From the NCBI GenBank assembly GCA_964512225.1, contig CAZEKB010000031.1:1-64000 (forward strand): DNA of 64,000 bases, in the 5' to 3' direction. Under the pieces are notes generated by a model. It had not been told where the DNA came from. It was given only the letters and a program-made list of their open reading frames with translations, and did no database searches. Position 1 is the first letter of the stretch, and every line of letters begins with the position of its first letter. Origin of the DNA: CAZEKB01 sp964512225. GTDB taxonomy: Bacteria; Myxococcota_A; UBA796; UBA9615. The position numbers and the translations under genes were made by a program. Below are positions 61,219 to 64,000 of this stretch, piece by piece.

Positions 61219-62694
61219 CTAGAACCCGGCCATGTGGCGGCCGAGGTGCGACGCCAGCGTGAGGTTCCGCTTCATGGCGACGGGGTCGGTGAGGAACCGG
61301 AGCTTCTTCGCCATGAACCCGGGCCGCCCGTAGAAGCGGCTGTAGGCCTCGCGCTGCAGGCCCTTGAGCTCGTCGTAGGTCATGCCCGTGGGCTCGTAGA
61401 ATACGTTGAAGATGTTCATCGAGCGTTCGTCCTGGCGGAACTGGTCGACCTTGTCGAGCTTGCGCCACAGCCGGGAGCCGAACACCGGGTTCACGGGGGT
61501 GAAGAACGCCCACTCCAGGGGCAGCGAGCAGGCGTAGTCGATGGTCGTGCGGGCCTCCTCGACCGTCTCGTCCTCGATGCCGAGGGAGAAGCGCGCCGCC
61601 ACCTCGATGCCCGCGTCCCGGATCCGGTAGACGCCGGCCTCGCAGGTCTCGACCTGCAGGGGCGAGCCCATGGTCGCGGTGCGCAGGTTCTTCTGGACGC
61701 CCGAGATGAGGACCGTGTCGATCCGCCAGCAGCCCGCCCGCTTCATCATGTCCAGGAGCTCGGCGGTGAAGTCGTAGGACCAGAACGTGACGGTCCACGT
61801 CCACTTGCGCCCGCTGCCCACGATGAGCTCGCAGAGCTCCATGGCCTTCGCGGGCTCGGAGCTGAAGATGCCGAAGTGGTCGTAGAACCCGAAGTCGGTG
61901 ATCCCCCAGCGGTCCTCGCACTCGGCCATCTCCGCGAAGATGCGCTCGGCGGAGCGGATGCGGAACTTCAGGGCGCCCACGGCGGGCAGGTGGCACGACG
62001 CGCACGTGAGCGGGCAGCCGCGCCCCGTGAAGATCACGGTGTTGTTGGAGCGGTTGTAGATGTTGAGCCGCGGGTTGTAGCCCTCGGGCCGTCGCATCAG
62101 GTCGCGCGCGGGCGACGGCAGCGTGTCGACGTCCATGAGCGGGCGAGCGGGGTTCCGCACGACCCGGCCGTTGGCGTCGCGCCACGCGGCCCCCCGGACG
62201 TCGCTCCAGTCGCGGGTGCCGTCGTCCACCCGGTCGCAGATCTCCTCCAGCGTGTGCTCGCCCTCGCCGAACACGGCCAGGTCCAGCGCGGTGCACTCGT
62301 CCAGGACACCCTGCTTGGCGACGTTCGTGTGCGCGCCGCCGAGGACGATCACGAGGTCCGGCCAGCGGGCCTTGACGCGCGCGATGACCTCCTGCGTGTA
62401 GGGCCAGGTGCAGGTCACGGTGTTGATGCCGAGCACGTCGGGCCGGAACACCTCGATCTCGCGGAACCAGACGTCCTCGGGGGTGCCGTAGGACTCGACG
62501 TAGTGCACCGGGTGGCCGCGGTCGCGCAGCCAGGACGCGAGGGCCAGGAGCGACCAGAACGGCATCTTCCCGTTGATCGTCGATTCGCGCTTGAAGAAGT
62601 GCTTGCCCATGAACTCCTTCCAGGAGTCCTGGCCGTCGGCGAACCGGATCTGCCGGTAGGTCCAGGGGGCGGCGGTGAGGAGTACGCGTGCCAT
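61219..62694 (-). CDS. B12-binding radical SAM protein
   Basis: A 491-residue protein from ATG 62694 (GGAGCAAGAG upstream). The cobalamin-binding part (about 40-170) has LVIVLGGAHTNVAKQG and AVFGEGEHTLEEI; the cluster site CPLTCASC is near 227. DHFGIFSSEPAKAME and the C-terminal helices (RFYGRPGFMAKKL) follow. It is 15 bp after the partial radical SAM gene to its right, so the two form an operon of tandem paralogues. Substrate unknown. Confidence 0.8.
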   Translation of the reverse strand: MARVLLTAAPWTYRQIRFADGQDSWKEFMGKHFFKRESTINGKMPFWSLLALASWLRDRGHPVHYVESYGTPEDVWFREIEVFRPDVLGINTVTCTWPYTQEVIARVKARWPDLVIVLGGAHTNVAKQGVLDECTALDLAVFGEGEHTLEEICDRVDDGTRDWSDVRGAAWRDANGRVVRNPARPLMDVDTLPSPARDLMRRPEGYNPRLNIYNRSNNTVIFTGRGCPLTCASCHLPAVGALKFRIRSAERIFAEMAECEDRWGITDFGFYDHFGIFSSEPAKAMELCELIVGSGRKWTWTVTFWSYDFTAELLDMMKRAGCWRIDTVLISGVQKNLRTATMGSPLQVETCEAGVYRIRDAGIEVAARFSLGIEDETVEEARTTIDYACSLPLEWAFFTPVNPVFGSRLWRKLDKVDQFRQDERSMNIFNVFYEPTGMTYDELKGLQREAYSRFYGRPGFMAKKLRFLTDPVAMKRNLTLASHLGRHMAGF

Positions 62695-62709
62695 CTCTTG
62701 CTCCGACCT

Positions 62710-64000
62710 CTAGTGCTCGAATTCGAGGAAGCGCGGGAGGATGCCCTTCGTCGGGCCCAGCGCCTGGTGCCGGACGAGCCGCGACATGATCTTGGCGCCC
62801 TCGAACCACTTGCCGACGTGCTCCCGGCCCGCCATCGATCGGGCGATGCGGACGAGGCGGCCGGGGCGGCTGTAGAAGCGGTAGTACGCCTTGCGCTGCA
62901 CCCCCGACAGGTACTCGGCCGTGAGCCCGTTGGCGATGAAGGCGGGGGTGTCCGGGTCCCCCATGAAGTTGCGGTAGTCGTCCGCGTTGAGCTCGCCGTA
63001 CTCCGCGGCCATGTCGCGCAGGGGGGTGCCCACGAAGGGCGTGGTGATCTTGAAGTTGGCGCTCGCGATCGGGAGCGAGCGGGCGAACTCGATGGTGCGG
63101 TCGATGGACTCCGGGGTGTCCGTCGGGTGCCCGATCATGAACAACCCCTTCGCCTCGATGCCCGCGTCCACCGTCCACTCGATGCGCTCGCGGATCGTGG
63201 TGAGGTCCGTCCCCTTGAGGATGTCCTGGATCACGCGCGGATCGCCGGTCTCGATCCCGTAGGCCACCTGCCAGCACCCGGCCTTGCCCATGAGCCGGAG
63301 CAGCTCCCGGTCGACGGTGTTCACGTGGGTCGAGATGTTCCACGAGATCGTGATCCCGCGACGCAGGATCTCCTCGCAGATGCGCGTGACCCGGCGGGCG
63401 TCGAGGGTGAACGTATCGTCGTAGAAGAAGATCTCGCGGATCCCGTAGTCGCGCTGCAGGTGCTCGATCTCGTCCACGACGTACTCGGCGCTGTGGACGC
63501 GGAACTTGTTGCCGAGGATCTCGCGACGCTCGCAGAAGATGCAGGAGTAGGGGCACCCGCGCGACGTGTAGATCGTGGTCGCGGGCCACTCCCGGTACTG
63601 GAACATCGTCATCCGGTACGAGTCCAGCGGCGGGAGGAGGTCCCGGGCGGGGTAGGGGAGGCGGTCGAGATCGTCGATCCAGCCCCGGGGAGCGTTCGTG
63701 CGCAGCTCGGAGGTCGGGTCGGTGGGGTCGACCGTGTACCAGAGGCCCGCGACCGCGCCGACGTCCGTGCCCTGCTCGAGGGCGTCGACCAGCTCGAGCA
63801 TCATCCGCTCGCCCTCCCCCACGGCGGCGAAGTCGAAGTGCGGGTTGCGCGCGCACTCCTCGGGGGCGCCCGCGGGGTGAGGGCCCCCGACGACGACGCG
63901 CACGTCGGGCTTCCAGGCCTTCGCCAGCGCGGAGATCTCCTCCGCGACGGGCACGGTGACGGTGTAGAGCCCGAGCCCGATCACGGCCGGGTCGAAGGCC
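62710..64000 (-). CDS. B12-binding radical SAM protein (5' end outside window)
   Basis: At least 430 residues; the frame is open to the right edge and the start lies beyond it. VVGGPHPAGAPEE and AAVGEGERMMLELVDAL mark the cobalamin domain, and CPYSCIFC about 149 residues from the edge is the cluster motif. FFYDDTFTLDARRVTRICEE and GIETGDPRVIQDILKG are typical of the HpnR/BchE-like class. The C-terminal AYYRFYSRPGRLVRIARSM resembles the neighbour at 61219, so they arose by duplication. Reaction unknown. Confidence 0.8.
   Translation of the reverse strand, partial: AFDPAVIGLGLYTVTVPVAEEISALAKAWKPDVRVVVGGPHPAGAPEECARNPHFDFAAVGEGERMMLELVDALEQGTDVGAVAGLWYTVDPTDPTSELRTNAPRGWIDDLDRLPYPARDLLPPLDSYRMTMFQYREWPATTIYTSRGCPYSCIFCERREILGNKFRVHSAEYVVDEIEHLQRDYGIREIFFYDDTFTLDARRVTRICEEILRRGITISWNISTHVNTVDRELLRLMGKAGCWQVAYGIETGDPRVIQDILKGTDLTTIRERIEWTVDAGIEAKGLFMIGHPTDTPESIDRTIEFARSLPIASANFKITTPFVGTPLRDMAAEYGELNADDYRNFMGDPDTPAFIANGLTAEYLSGVQRKAYYRFYSRPGRLVRIARSMAGREHVGKWFEGAKIMSRLVRHQALGPTKGILPRFLEFEH

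Overview
The window is about 70% G+C throughout and reads as chromosome of an uncultured Myxococcota / deltaproteobacterium-like organism. Direct signs are many lipoproteins with Asp runs after the lipobox, secreted proteins ending in MYXO-CTERM-like tails, MopE-type and thrombospondin-3-like Asp repeats, a CotH/lamin-tail lipoprotein, a formylglycine-generating-enzyme-like lipoprotein and an abundance of B12-binding radical SAM enzymes. No rRNA, CRISPR array, transposase or integrase gene is visible. The species assignment is inference.

Left end (1-4.4 kb): the tail of a beta-helix protein, a VCBS/CARDB-type lipoprotein, a DUF3024 gene and a small-gene/nucleotidyltransferase pair that looks like a toxin-antitoxin unit. 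This ends at an A+T-rich stretch abutting the 3' 48 nt of an initiator tRNA-Met and its terminator, as expected for the far junction of an element integrated in a tRNA gene. From 4.4 to 8.3 kb, between two 34-bp direct repeats, lies a module of secreted beta-helix protein plus GT-C-like membrane glycosyltransferase, both frameshifted. A homologous, also frameshifted module lies at 20.3-23.3 kb, coupled to an HExxH protein.

8.9-20 kb: a 1581-residue LTD/CotH lipoprotein, then a minus-strand operon of two flavin-dependent halogenase-like oxidoreductases, a B12-binding radical SAM protein (DUF4070 type) and a Crp-like regulator with a Cys cluster, possibly an undescribed tailoring pathway. 23.4-29.7 kb: a degenerate STAND-like ATPase with helical repeats, a FGE-like lipoprotein, another polytopic membrane protein and a CobD/CbiB-like protein.

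29.7-46.5 kb is devoted to the outer membrane. One minus-strand operon (nucleotidase, two lipoproteins with OB-like segments, acidic-linker barrel) looks like a nucleotide or phosphate scavenging set. The divergent plus-strand operon carries an OM barrel, a protease-propeller-OmpA-barrel fusion and two lipoproteins, one ending in Asp-rich repeats.

46.5-64 kb holds housekeeping and signalling genes: hutI, tatA, pyrF, recD2, PilZ and GGDEF proteins, an MBL hydrolase, a Flp-pilin-like fusion and an arsR-arsI-yiiX unit. Four more B12-binding radical SAM genes follow, the last running off the right edge. Several genes here have a TANANT box only 6-8 nt before the start codon, suggesting leaderless mRNAs. 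Reading frames are intact almost everywhere except in the beta-helix/glycosyltransferase modules, where at least six indels cluster.
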